This document shows, one piece after another, positions 6,626 to 14,512 of a stretch of 14,751 nt of DNA. The first letter of the stretch is position 1, and each line of letters opens with the position of its first letter. Origin of the DNA: JAGUXG01 sp043798435 (GTDB lineage Bacteria; UBA9089; UBA9088; JAGUXG01); NCBI GenBank assembly GCA_043798435.1, contig JAZDOR010000171.1, forward strand, positions 1-14,751, written 5' to 3'. The position numbers and the translations under genes are program-made. The notes below the pieces were generated by a model. It made no database searches. It saw only the letters and a list, made by a program, of their open reading frames with translations, and was not told the origin of the DNA.

Positions 6626-7555
6626 ATGATACTTCTTACAGGAGCAAGTGGTTATCTTGGAAGGTATGTGGTAGAAGAGCTAAAAAAACATAATCTCCCT
6701 GCAAAAGCTATAAGAAGGACCCTTTTGAGAAAGACTACAGGGATAAAGAGTAAGTGGTGTAATCTATCTGATACCAAAAGGCTTAAAGGGTTTATGGAAG
6801 ATGTTGATGGGATTATCCATACCGCTTCTCCAAGAACATTGAAAAGAGAAAAGGTTGTTAAAGAAGGTATTTTAGGCACAAGCTATCTTATTGATTACTG
6901 GAAAGAGAAAAACTTTATCTACTGTAGTAGTCAGGGGGTGATTGGTATACCTCCTAAAGAGCCTTTTGATGAAGACCTTCTGTATAACCCTATCTATTGG
7001 TATGATATAGAGAAGATATGCTGTGAGTTATTGCTTCTAAAAAAACTCAATGAAGAAAAAGGGTTTAGTGGTCATTATATCATACTCAGAATCCCTTTTA
7101 TCTTTGCTCCAAATTCAAGAATGAATGACTACCAGTTCCTCTATCCTATTATCCAGCATGCTATTAAAAATCTACCTTTTGTCTTTATGGGTAAAGAAGA
7201 GGATGTAGAGAATGCAGGTTCTTCATGGGTGGATGCACGAGATCTGGCTTCTTGCCTGGTGGAGGCTTTATATTGGCAAGAGTCAGGTATTTATAATATC
7301 GCTAATGGCTTTGTAAGATGGATAGATCTTATTGAAATGATAAAGAAGATTACAGGAAGCAAAAGTGAGATAATTATCCAAGAAAAGGATACAGATATTG
7401 AGGGAGGATTTCTCCTTCCAACATCTCATTCTGAATTAGACACATCAAAAGCGATAAAGAAAGGCTTCGTTCCTCGCTATACCATTCATCAAACAATAGG
7501 CGAATGCGTGGATTTCTATCTTAAACACTATAGAAATGACAAATCCATATCTTAA
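6626..7555 (+). CDS. NAD(P)-dependent epimerase/dehydratase (extended SDR family)
   Basis: This 309-residue protein opens directly with the nucleotide-binding motif TGASGYLG (residues 5-12, GxxGxxG). It keeps the SDR catalytic set: a Ser-rich strand YCSSQGVIG (99-107) and Y126-DIE-K130 (YxxxK). Later blocks (LRIPFIFAPNS near 149 and WVDARDLASCLVEAL near 201) are typical of extended SDRs acting on nucleotide sugars, sterols or related substrates. The length is normal and the active site looks intact. AGGA at 6616-6619 supports the start. It is the first gene after the peptide and its hairpin, and it overlaps the next gene by 20 bp, so it is co-translated with that gene. Such enzymes are uncommon in RiPP loci; it may oxidise or reduce a hydroxyl or keto group on the peptide or make a small donor molecule. 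The substrate cannot be told. Confidence 0.82.
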   Translation: MILLTGASGYLGRYVVEELKKHNLPAKAIRRTLLRKTTGIKSKWCNLSDTKRLKGFMEDVDGIIHTASPRTLKREKVVKEGILGTSYLIDYWKEKNFIYCSSQGVIGIPPKEPFDEDLLYNPIYWYDIEKICCELLLLKKLNEEKGFSGHYIILRIPFIFAPNSRMNDYQFLYPIIQHAIKNLPFVFMGKEEDVENAGSSWVDARDLASCLVEALYWQESGIYNIANGFVRWIDLIEMIKKITGSKSEIIIQEKDTDIEGGFLLPTSHSELDTSKAIKKGFVPRYTIHQTIGECVDFYLKHYRNDKSIS

Positions 7556-8381
7556 ATTTCGCAAACAAGTAAAGGCTTCTCTTGATAAATACACCAAAGA
7601 GATTAAGGGTTTTAGAGATAACCTATTGTTTGCACCCACAGGTATTCTCTCTGCTGAGTTCTCAATTCCAGTTTCACTTCCTTACTGGCTTTCTGAGATA
7701 TTTGAGCTTGGAACAGAGAAAGATAGGGTCTGTTCTGTCCTTTCTATAGGAAATCTTTATGGAGTTTCTTATATCCGCTCTATTGGCCAGTCAGAGGGAA
7801 TAGGGGGCTTCTTTCTATTTAAGTTTATAAAGGGGTATCAGAAAATCTTTCCTTCTGACTCAAGGTTCTGGGATTATATAGAAGGATATATAAAGGAGAC
7901 AATAAGATATTTTGACTTTTACCGCCAAGATTTCAAAAAGAGAAAAACTCTCTTAAAAGAGGCTATAGAAATATCTGGCAACCGTTATGCCCTTCAGAAA
8001 TGCTGTAGCTCTGCATTCTGCTTGTTGGGAAAAGGAGAATCGTTACATACTCCAATGGAAGAGATGATGGAAAATTTCAGCAAAGGTCTCTCTTTGAGGA
8101 ATGCAGCCAGAGAATGGAAAGAAGATTTGTTGCATAAGAGAGCTACATTCCCCTTAATAAAACTACATCTGATAGAATCTAAAGAGTCTGCAGAAGATAC
8201 CCTGTTTTTAGAAGGGATAATTGAGGAAACCTTGAAGCATTCCGTCTATTATTTTAATCTTGCCCTTTTAGTCGCAAAGAAGCTTGGACTTACACTTTTT
8301 GCTTCCTTCTTAGAGCATACTGTTCTTTTGATAGAATCTACTGTGAAGGAGCTTGAAGCAATCAGAAAAAATGAATATTAA
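7536..8381 (+). CDS. Isoprenoid-synthase-fold-like protein with degenerate metal motifs
   Basis: This all-helical 281-residue protein resembles the 'class 1 isoprenoid biosynthesis enzyme' group. Residues 194-208, WKEDLLHKRATFPLI, recall the second Asp-rich region of polyprenyl synthases and its following G/K-R-x-T-x-P-L segment. The preceding positions (LSLRNAARE) lack the expected paired Asp. In the first region, where DDxxD is expected, GNLYGVSYIRSIGQ (72-85) has no Asp at all. Magnesium-diphosphate chemistry therefore looks impaired. It could be a non-catalytic partner, a diverged prenyl-binding protein, or a different helical fold such as the haem-oxygenase-like group. The ATG at 7536 overlaps the epimerase end by 20 bp with no good ribosome binding site, pointing to translational coupling. 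The fold call is moderate; the function is unknown. Confidence 0.5.
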   Translation: MTNPYLKFRKQVKASLDKYTKEIKGFRDNLLFAPTGILSAEFSIPVSLPYWLSEIFELGTEKDRVCSVLSIGNLYGVSYIRSIGQSEGIGGFFLFKFIKGYQKIFPSDSRFWDYIEGYIKETIRYFDFYRQDFKKRKTLLKEAIEISGNRYALQKCCSSAFCLLGKGESLHTPMEEMMENFSKGLSLRNAAREWKEDLLHKRATFPLIKLHLIESKESAEDTLFLEGIIEETLKHSVYYFNLALLVAKKLGLTLFASFLEHTVLLIESTVKELEAIRKNEY

Positions 8382-10095
8382 AAACCTCATCAAATTCATC
8401 AGTTTTTTGAAGCCCTATAGATCAAGCTTTATAGTGGCTATCTTATGCCTGATTGCTGTAGATCTCCTTTCCCTCTCATTTCCTTTAGGGATGAAGTTTC
8501 TGATTGATAATGTCTTGGTAAATGAAAACCTCAACCTTCTAAACCTTTTATTTTTCTCTGTGGTTATCTTGATTCTCTTTAGAACTATATTTAGCCTTCT
8601 CCTTCGGTTTATTATGCTCCTTCTATCCCAAAAGGTAGAGATTGATATTACCACTCGTTTTTATAGACATCTCCTTTCGCTCTCCCTCAAGTTTTTTGAA
8701 AGGAGACCAACAGGAGAGCTTATCTCTCGGATAAAGGACATAGATGAAATCCAAAGGGCAATCAATCGGGTCATCCTGAACCTTTCAAATAACCTTTTTG
8801 CTATCCTTATCTTTACTGGAGCTTGCCTATATATCAATAGGTTTTTAACCCTTATTATGTTCGGGTTTCTCTTAATTTTAGGGATATTTATCCTCTTGAT
8901 CAGTCCCTTGATTAGAAAAAGTAGTTATCAAATGATGGAAAGGCAAGCAGACTTTTATGCTTACACCTGCGAGTCTCTCTCAGGTATCAGAACAGTCAAG
9001 ACTTTTGTAGCGGAAAACAGGGTATTGCATCAGGTAAAGAGATACTTAATCAGATTCAATCAGGCCTTCTTCAAAGAGTCATCATTAGATTCATTATCTA
9101 CTGAGGTGACACAGCTTCTCATATTCCTTGCCTTAGTCTTCATCTTCTGGATTGGTGGTCAAATGGTTATCAAAGAACATCTTACTTTAGGGGGACTTTT
9201 GGCATTTGCCCTTCTTTTTGAGAATCTGATGCAACCCTGGCAAGAACTTTCATCATCAAATGATGATTTGCAAAGGGCTATTGCTGGTACAGAAAGGTTT
9301 TACGAAATATTTGATATTACACCTGATATTAAAGATAGGCCTGGGGCAATTGAACTAACCTCGGTTCAGGGAAAGATAGAGTTCAAAGATGTCTCCTTCA
9401 GTTATAACGAAAAACAGGAGGTCCTATCCAACATTAACCTTAGTATTCTGCCAGGCACAGTAGTAGCCTTAGTTGGCAGGAGTGGTGCAGGAAAAAGCAC
9501 CCTTTCTCATCTGATTCCCAGGTTTTATGATCCTATATCTGGCTCTGTGCTGATAGATGGAATGGATATAAAAGATGTCAAGATCAAGTCCTTGAGAAGA
9601 CAGATAGCTATAGTCTCTCAAGATCCGTTCTTGTTTAGTGGGACGATAAAAGAAAACCTTGCCTTTGGCAAGATAGGGGCAAAGGAGGAAGAGATATATT
9701 ATGCCTCCAAGATGGCGAATGCCGATGAGTTCATCTTACGATTTCCTGATAACTATGAAACCAGGATAGGAGAAAGAGGACTTACCCTTTCAGGTGGTCA
9801 AAGACAGAGGATTTCTATCGCCAGGGCTATCTTAAAGTCTGCACCTGTTTTGATCCTTGATGAAGCCACCTCTTCCTGTGACCTTGAGTCAGAAAGGCTG
9901 ATTCAGGAGGCATTGTCTCATCTCATAAAAGGGAAAACCACTATCATTATTGCCCACAGACTTTCCACCATCAAGCAGGCTGATACCATATTTGTCCTTG
10001 ATAGAGGAAGAGTGATAGAGATAGGAAGCCACCATGAGTTGATTAAAAAAAATGGATTATACCGCCATCTTTATGAGGATATGGTCATACTCTGA
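8371..10095 (+). CDS. ABC exporter, fused transmembrane and ATPase domains
   Basis: This 574-residue MsbA/ABCB-type half transporter works as a dimer in the inner membrane. Six hydrophobic helices fill about residues 15-300. The ATPase domain has all motifs: Walker A GRSGAGKS, Q-loop SQDPFLF, signature LSGGQRQR, Walker B VLILDEATS with catalytic Glu, and H-loop AHRLS. No N-terminal C39 peptidase domain is present, so leader removal must occur elsewhere; the M50 protease is the obvious candidate. I start at ATG 8371 rather than the TTG at 8353, since the former begins the typical lead-in helix; it overlaps the upstream gene by 11 bp. The stop overlaps the next ATG by 1 bp (TGATG). Together with the HlyD-type and TolC-type genes that follow, it forms a complete path from cytoplasm to outside. 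Confidence 0.9.
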   Translation: MNIKNLIKFISFLKPYRSSFIVAILCLIAVDLLSLSFPLGMKFLIDNVLVNENLNLLNLLFFSVVILILFRTIFSLLLRFIMLLLSQKVEIDITTRFYRHLLSLSLKFFERRPTGELISRIKDIDEIQRAINRVILNLSNNLFAILIFTGACLYINRFLTLIMFGFLLILGIFILLISPLIRKSSYQMMERQADFYAYTCESLSGIRTVKTFVAENRVLHQVKRYLIRFNQAFFKESSLDSLSTEVTQLLIFLALVFIFWIGGQMVIKEHLTLGGLLAFALLFENLMQPWQELSSSNDDLQRAIAGTERFYEIFDITPDIKDRPGAIELTSVQGKIEFKDVSFSYNEKQEVLSNINLSILPGTVVALVGRSGAGKSTLSHLIPRFYDPISGSVLIDGMDIKDVKIKSLRRQIAIVSQDPFLFSGTIKENLAFGKIGAKEEEIYYASKMANADEFILRFPDNYETRIGERGLTLSGGQRQRISIARAILKSAPVLILDEATSSCDLESERLIQEALSHLIKGKTTIIIAHRLSTIKQADTIFVLDRGRVIEIGSHHELIKKNGLYRHLYEDMVIL

Positions 10096-11381
10096 TGAAA
10101 ATAAGGCTTAGAATCCTTGAGGATATTCTAAAGGTCTTTCTTTCAGTTCTCTTCTCTCTCCTTTCTTTAGTAGCCGTCTTCTTGTATATAGCCAAGATTG
10201 AATTGGTGGCTAAGGCAGAGGGGATAGTGGAGGCAGAAAATTGGGTTGAGGCAAGACCAAAAGTTAGTGGAATCATCAAGGAGATGTTTGTATCTGAAGG
10301 AGATAAAGTAAAAAGAGGAGATTTGCTGTTTAAGCTTGAGGATGAGGAGAAGAAAACAGTCCTCTTAAATGCAGGGCTTGAGTCAGAAAGGCTATATTTG
10401 GATAAAAGAGAAGCAGAGGAAGAGTTTATACTCTTTGGGTCCAAGATAAAAAACAATATTGCAGAGCAAGAGGCATCTATTTCTGCTGCCAGGGCTGAGC
10501 TTGCAATGATAATGAGAGGCTCAAAGCCTGAAGAGGTTGGGTTGGCCAAAACCAAGATAGAAATGGCCGCCCTTTCTACAAGGCAGGCTGAAGTAGATTA
10601 CAAAAGAAAGGAAGAGGAGGCTGAGTTAGGACTCGTTTCTTTGAAGGAAAAAGAAGAGGCAAAATACCAATGGGAATTGGCATCTGCTAATCTTGAGGTA
10701 GCCAAGAAAGACCTTCTGCTTGTTCAAAATAGGTATAGCGATGAAGAAAAGAAGGTTGCTCTTGCCAGGGTAGCCGAGGCCGAGGTCAGATTGAGGCAGA
10801 TAAAAGATGGCGAAAAAGAAGAAAGGATTTTAAGAGAAAGGGTCTCCAAGATTGAAAAGGAGATTGAAAAGAAGCAAAATGAGATAGAATTTCTTAAAAA
10901 GGTTACAGAGAATCTCTCAATCTATGCAAAGGTTGATGGAATTATTTTGACTAAAGAGACACAGCAACTTACAGGAAGGTTTGTTGGGCCAGGAGAGACT
11001 ATCATAAAAATTGGAAGACCAAAAGATTATGTAGTCAAGGCATTTATTAAGGAAAAAGATAGACCAAAGGTAAAAGAGGGTCAAAAGGCAAAAATATTTG
11101 TTGAGGCCTTTCCTCATGGTGAGTATAAGGTGTTTAAGGGTCAGGTAACCAATGTTTCAAAAGATAGAACAGAAGGAGGGCTTTATGGAGTGACTATTGC
11201 TGTCTTTGATCCTTATGTGATAAGAGACGGAAAATTATACTCTCTTCAGGTAGGATATACGGTTACCTCGAATATCATCACAGAGAAGGACAGGATTATA
11301 AATATCCTGATTAAACTATTGAAGAGAATGAAGGGAGAGATTTTACCAAAGAACATATATCTTTTTGAGAAAGAGAGATGA
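10095..11381 (+). CDS. HlyD-type periplasmic adaptor (membrane fusion protein)
   Basis: This is a 428-residue adaptor. One N-terminal membrane anchor (about residues 11-33, ILKVFLSVLF to FLYIA) leads into a biotinyl-lipoyl half-motif (PKVSGIIKEMFVSEGDKVKR, 55-74). A long charged coiled-coil hairpin follows (about 85-270, rich in Glu/Lys/Ala). The second lipoyl half is at about 275-308 (YAKVDGIILT, GRFVGPGETIIKIG), and a beta-barrel region comes after it. This order is the classic layout of adaptors that bridge an inner-membrane ABC exporter and TolC. It lies exactly between those two genes, with 1-bp and 4-bp overlaps. The coiled coil is long, as in type I secretion adaptors. The last 30 residues extend past the barrel and look basic. 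Cargo is inferred to be the cationic peptide. Confidence 0.9.
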   Translation: MKIRLRILEDILKVFLSVLFSLLSLVAVFLYIAKIELVAKAEGIVEAENWVEARPKVSGIIKEMFVSEGDKVKRGDLLFKLEDEEKKTVLLNAGLESERLYLDKREAEEEFILFGSKIKNNIAEQEASISAARAELAMIMRGSKPEEVGLAKTKIEMAALSTRQAEVDYKRKEEEAELGLVSLKEKEEAKYQWELASANLEVAKKDLLLVQNRYSDEEKKVALARVAEAEVRLRQIKDGEKEERILRERVSKIEKEIEKKQNEIEFLKKVTENLSIYAKVDGIILTKETQQLTGRFVGPGETIIKIGRPKDYVVKAFIKEKDRPKVKEGQKAKIFVEAFPHGEYKVFKGQVTNVSKDRTEGGLYGVTIAVFDPYVIRDGKLYSLQVGYTVTSNIITEKDRIINILIKLLKRMKGEILPKNIYLFEKER

Positions 11382-12697
11382 AGAAGGTAGCGACCTTTTT
11401 GTTAATCAGTTCTTTCTGTCTAAGTGAAGAGACCATTATTTTATCCCTTAAAGATGCTGTTAAATGTGCAATAGAAAATAGTGTTGAGGCAAAGATTGCC
11501 AGAGCTACCGTAGAATCCGCAAAGCAAAGGATTTATCAGGCAAACTCTCAGCTTCTGCCAAGGGTTGCTCTGGAAGCAGAGAGCGGATACGAGAAAAAAG
11601 AAGGGATTGAAAGCTACTGGGTTGATCTTTCGGGAGAAAGGATTGAGGTCTTTATGACACCCTCTTCTCCCTGGAGGAATGATCTTATTCTCTCTTTGAA
11701 ACAAAGACTTTATTCAGGGGGTGAGATTACAGGAAAGATAAAGCAAGCTAAAATCCAAAAGGAGTATTTGGAGTATGAAGAAGGGTTGGTTGAGCAGAAG
11801 TTGGTATTCCTTGTTACCAAACTTTACTGGGAATTAAAGAAAGCTATACTCCATATCGAAATTATTTCTAAGAAGGTTGAATATTTTAATAAGATGAGAG
11901 AAAAGGCAAAAAAGAGACTGGAATTGGGAAGTATATCAGAAATGGAGCTAAGAGAGGCAGAGGCAAGACTTACACAAGCAGAAGATACCCTTTTTCAATT
12001 GAAGGCAGAGAGAGAATACTTTGAAGGAAAATTGGCTAATCTTCTTAATGTAAAAGGCTATCCTAAAATTGTTCCTATTGACGAACCAGAGATTAAGCCT
12101 TTAGAGATGGATATATCTTTTGCTATCAACAATGCCTTGGTCAATAATATCAAGCTTAAACAGCAAGAGGTAACGATTTCTGAAAAGAAGGTAGCTTTAC
12201 TTTTAGCAAAGAGTGCCAGATATCCCAAAGTTGAACTTTCTGGAGAGCTAAATTATCTGGGGATAGCAGACGCTTATAGAAAATCTTGGGATAACCTTAA
12301 AAAGGAAGACTGGAAGATAGGGATGAATCTTGCTTACACTTTCTATGATGGCAATTTTATCCAAAGAAGGATTGAGGAAGAGAATATCAATCGGGAAATT
12401 GCAAAAGATGAGTATGAGATGACAAAAAGGGAAATTATCCAGGAGATAAAAGAGACCTTTCAAAGCATCCAGAAGATAGAAGGCAGATACCAGAGGTTGA
12501 GTAAGTCTATCTCTTTAGCAAAAGAGAATCTGGAGATTTCTTGTCTTCAACATAGGATGGGAAATATCACTGAAGATGAGGTAGAAAAGCGAGAGATTGA
12601 ATTGAGTGAAACTGAAACTTACTTGATGGAAGTAAAGATAGGGAGAGAAATAGCAAAGGCTGAATTGAACAAACTTATGGGAATAAAGAGGCGATGA
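11378..12697 (+). CDS. TolC-type outer-membrane efflux/secretion channel
   Basis: This 439-residue protein has a short signal sequence (MKKVATFLLISSFCLS). It then shows the two-fold repeat of the outer-membrane efflux protein family: each half starts with an amphipathic helix (LSLKDAVKCAIENSVEAK near 22; MDISFAINNALVNNIKLKQQE near 248). Long helices follow, and beta segments carry YSGGEITGKI near 112 and FYDGNFIQRR near 324. TolC-like trimers form the channel through the outer membrane and periplasm. The length is usual for the family. It overlaps the adaptor gene and the following radical SAM gene by 4 bp each (ATGA). It is the best evidence that the host has an outer membrane. A Cys at 14 in the signal region might make it a lipoprotein, but the lipobox (SSFC) is poor. 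Confidence 0.9.
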   Translation: MKKVATFLLISSFCLSEETIILSLKDAVKCAIENSVEAKIARATVESAKQRIYQANSQLLPRVALEAESGYEKKEGIESYWVDLSGERIEVFMTPSSPWRNDLILSLKQRLYSGGEITGKIKQAKIQKEYLEYEEGLVEQKLVFLVTKLYWELKKAILHIEIISKKVEYFNKMREKAKKRLELGSISEMELREAEARLTQAEDTLFQLKAEREYFEGKLANLLNVKGYPKIVPIDEPEIKPLEMDISFAINNALVNNIKLKQQEVTISEKKVALLLAKSARYPKVELSGELNYLGIADAYRKSWDNLKKEDWKIGMNLAYTFYDGNFIQRRIEEENINREIAKDEYEMTKREIIQEIKETFQSIQKIEGRYQRLSKSISLAKENLEISCLQHRMGNITEDEVEKREIELSETETYLMEVKIGREIAKAELNKLMGIKRR

Positions 12698-14367
12698 AAG
12701 TTATTCTTGTTAGCCTAAACTGCGGTAGGATGTATTACTCCCTTTCTCTGCTTCTATTAAAGGCTTATGCCAAGAAATATTTACCATTTTCAGCTAACAT
12801 TCAGATACTCAATTTTTCTATAAACGATACAAATCACTATATTTTAAGAAAGATCCTTCAGGAAGAACCAGATATTGTAGGCTTTTCTAATATGCACCAT
12901 TCCTCTTCCAAAACTTCTATTCTCTCTTATTTGATCAAGGAGATTAGACCAAAGACCATAATAGTCCATGGTGGATCGGAGATATCACTGTTTAAAAAAA
13001 CATTTCTTAAAAACAATCCGATGATAGACTTCGTTGTTGAAAATGAGGGAGAAAAAACCTTTACCGACCTTTTGGTAGCCATTAAAGAAGGAAAAAGCTG
13101 TTTTGATGAAATATCAGGACTTTGTTGGCAAAGAGATGGCAAAATTGTTAGAAATCCGCCAGAAATACTTGTTGAAAAGATGAAATTAAATTATTTAGAT
13201 ATTATTCCATCCCCTTATCTAATGGGTCTGGTAAATATTAATGACATTCAAAACTTTGCCTTGTTGGAAGCCTCTCGTGGTTGTCTATTCAAATGCAGCT
13301 TCTGTTGTGAATCTCGTTGGTATGGAAAAGTCTATTATTATTCAGAAGATAGGGTTTGTGAAGAACTTTTATATCTCATGAAGAACAATGTGAGGGCGAT
13401 AGAGTTCCTTGATACCTCGTTTGTTTTAGATAAAGTTCGGGCACATCACATTCTTGAATTCATTATCCAACACAACCGCAATACAGTCTTCTTTTCAGAA
13501 ATGATTCTTTCCAGATTGGATGATGAGTTGATAGATCTTCTTGTTCGTGCCAATTTTAAGGCAATTGAAACAGGCCTTCAGAGCATTGAGTCAAAGACTC
13601 TAAAAGATATCAATCGACCTTTTCTAGTCGCTTCTGACAAAAAGAAGATTGATAAAATGAAAGAAAAAGAACTGTATATATTTGTAGATGTAATGGCAGG
13701 TCTGCCCGGAGAGACCATTGAAGATTTTAAGCGTTCTCTTGACTATGTATTTGAAATAGATGAAGATACTTTCTCTATAATCCCAGTCCTATTTCTCACA
13801 AAGATTTTGCCTGGGTCAGCACTCTATGAAAAACGAGAAGAATATCATCTTATATCCAACAAAGAACCACCCTTTGATCTGTTTTGCTCAAAGGACCTTT
13901 CTATCTATGGGGTAGAAAGGATACTTTGTATTGGGTTTGCTTTTATAATATTACAATTCAATATTCCTAATTTCTATATCTTTGTAATAAAAACCCTTTC
14001 TTCTTCTCTTTCCTTATCTCCTTCTACTTTGCTTGAAAGAATGGGAAACTACCTTCAAAAGCACCCTTTTTACAGCAAGATATACTCTATCACCAATTTC
14101 TGGGAATTTCAAGGAAATCTGATTTTAGAATCTTATTTAAGCCTTCGCCAACACAATATTCCTTTAGACTTCTTTTTTCAGTACATCTCAGAAGAACCTA
14201 TTAAAACCAAATCTTTGGTTCGTCGTACCGTATCTACCTTAAAAGCAGCCTTTGCAGCAGAAGATATCTTGAATAAATTTCCCACCCAACCTTGGTTTTT
14301 AAGAATTAAACTTTCGTATCTTATCTCTCGCTATAACCTTCGTTTCTCACCTTCTACAGTGTCTTGA
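12694..14367 (+). CDS. B12-binding-type radical SAM enzyme (third of three)
   Basis: This is a 557-residue protein. Residues 1-130 form a cobalamin-binding-type Rossmann domain (EPDIVGFSNMHHSS at 58-71, IIVHGGSEIS near 89). The radical SAM core carries C197-LFK-C201-SF-C204 and then two more Cys-rich positions (C205 follows at once). ETGLQSIESKTLKDINR (292-308) and AGLPGET (335-341) match the DUF4080-like branch of this superfamily and differ from the GxESGS form of the other two enzymes. About 160 C-terminal residues after 400 have no motif I know. The gene closes the translationally coupled chain (4-bp ATGA overlap with the channel gene). Enzymes of this type C-methylate RiPP cores in other systems, so peptide modification is plausible. 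Its last three codons run into a leucyl-tRNA synthetase remnant read in another frame, so the natural C-terminus may have been altered. Confidence 0.87.
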   Translation: MKVILVSLNCGRMYYSLSLLLLKAYAKKYLPFSANIQILNFSINDTNHYILRKILQEEPDIVGFSNMHHSSSKTSILSYLIKEIRPKTIIVHGGSEISLFKKTFLKNNPMIDFVVENEGEKTFTDLLVAIKEGKSCFDEISGLCWQRDGKIVRNPPEILVEKMKLNYLDIIPSPYLMGLVNINDIQNFALLEASRGCLFKCSFCCESRWYGKVYYYSEDRVCEELLYLMKNNVRAIEFLDTSFVLDKVRAHHILEFIIQHNRNTVFFSEMILSRLDDELIDLLVRANFKAIETGLQSIESKTLKDINRPFLVASDKKKIDKMKEKELYIFVDVMAGLPGETIEDFKRSLDYVFEIDEDTFSIIPVLFLTKILPGSALYEKREEYHLISNKEPPFDLFCSKDLSIYGVERILCIGFAFIILQFNIPNFYIFVIKTLSSSLSLSPSTLLERMGNYLQKHPFYSKIYSITNFWEFQGNLILESYLSLRQHNIPLDFFFQYISEEPIKTKSLVRRTVSTLKAAFAAEDILNKFPTQPWFLRIKLSYLISRYNLRFSPSTVS

Positions 14368-14420
14368 TGGAATATGGGACAGGTGCAATTATGGCTGTTC
14401 CATCACACGACCAGTTTGAG
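14361..14420 (+). pseudogene. leuS: Remnant of leucyl-tRNA synthetase coding sequence, about 60 bp
   Basis: Read from 14361, the bases encode VLMEYGTGAIMAVPSHDQFE. This closely matches the conserved editing-domain stretch of LeuRS (VLMEYGTGAIMAVPAHD followed by xRDFEFA), with two codons missing after Q. Similarity starts inside the last codons of the radical SAM gene, in a different frame, and stops at about 14420, where repeat DNA begins. No other part of leuS is near. The frame stays open to a TAG at 14502, but the extra residues come from the repeat and are not protein-like. The remnant probably marks an old recombination joint or an assembly misjoin. Confidence 0.7.
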
Positions 14421-14421
14421 A

Positions 14422-14512
14422 GTTCACAGTCAAAAGTCAACAGACAGCAGAAGTCAGAAGACAGAAGTCAGAAGACAGAAGACAGTAAAGAAGAGAGTCA
14501 ATAGTCAACGGC
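14422..14512. repeat. Low-complexity repeat spacer with a 14-bp tandem unit
   Basis: The spacer is built from variants of agtcaga/agacaga. The unit agtcagaagacaga occurs twice in tandem (14452-14465 and 14466-14479) with a partial third copy to 14485. Flanking words (cagtcaaaagtcaac, agagtcaatagtcaac) repeat the agtcaa theme. Such DNA is often dispersed between genes in uncultured bacterial genomes (from memory). It is too short and irregular for CRISPR. It separates the leuS remnant from the second DUF342 gene and is a likely site for recombination or misassembly. Confidence 0.65.

Noticed and set aside
8353..8370. TTG start for the ABC exporter
   Set aside because: It adds six residues with a ribosome site too close to the TTG; ATG 8371 gives the usual start.
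10085..10555. Minus-strand 156-codon Ser-rich frame
   Set aside because: It is the antisense shadow of the Glu/Lys-rich coiled coil of the HlyD-type gene, with no domain features.
14422..14512. Possible CRISPR-like array
   Set aside because: Units are about 14 bp with no unique spacers between them and no cas genes nearby, so it is a simple tandem repeat.
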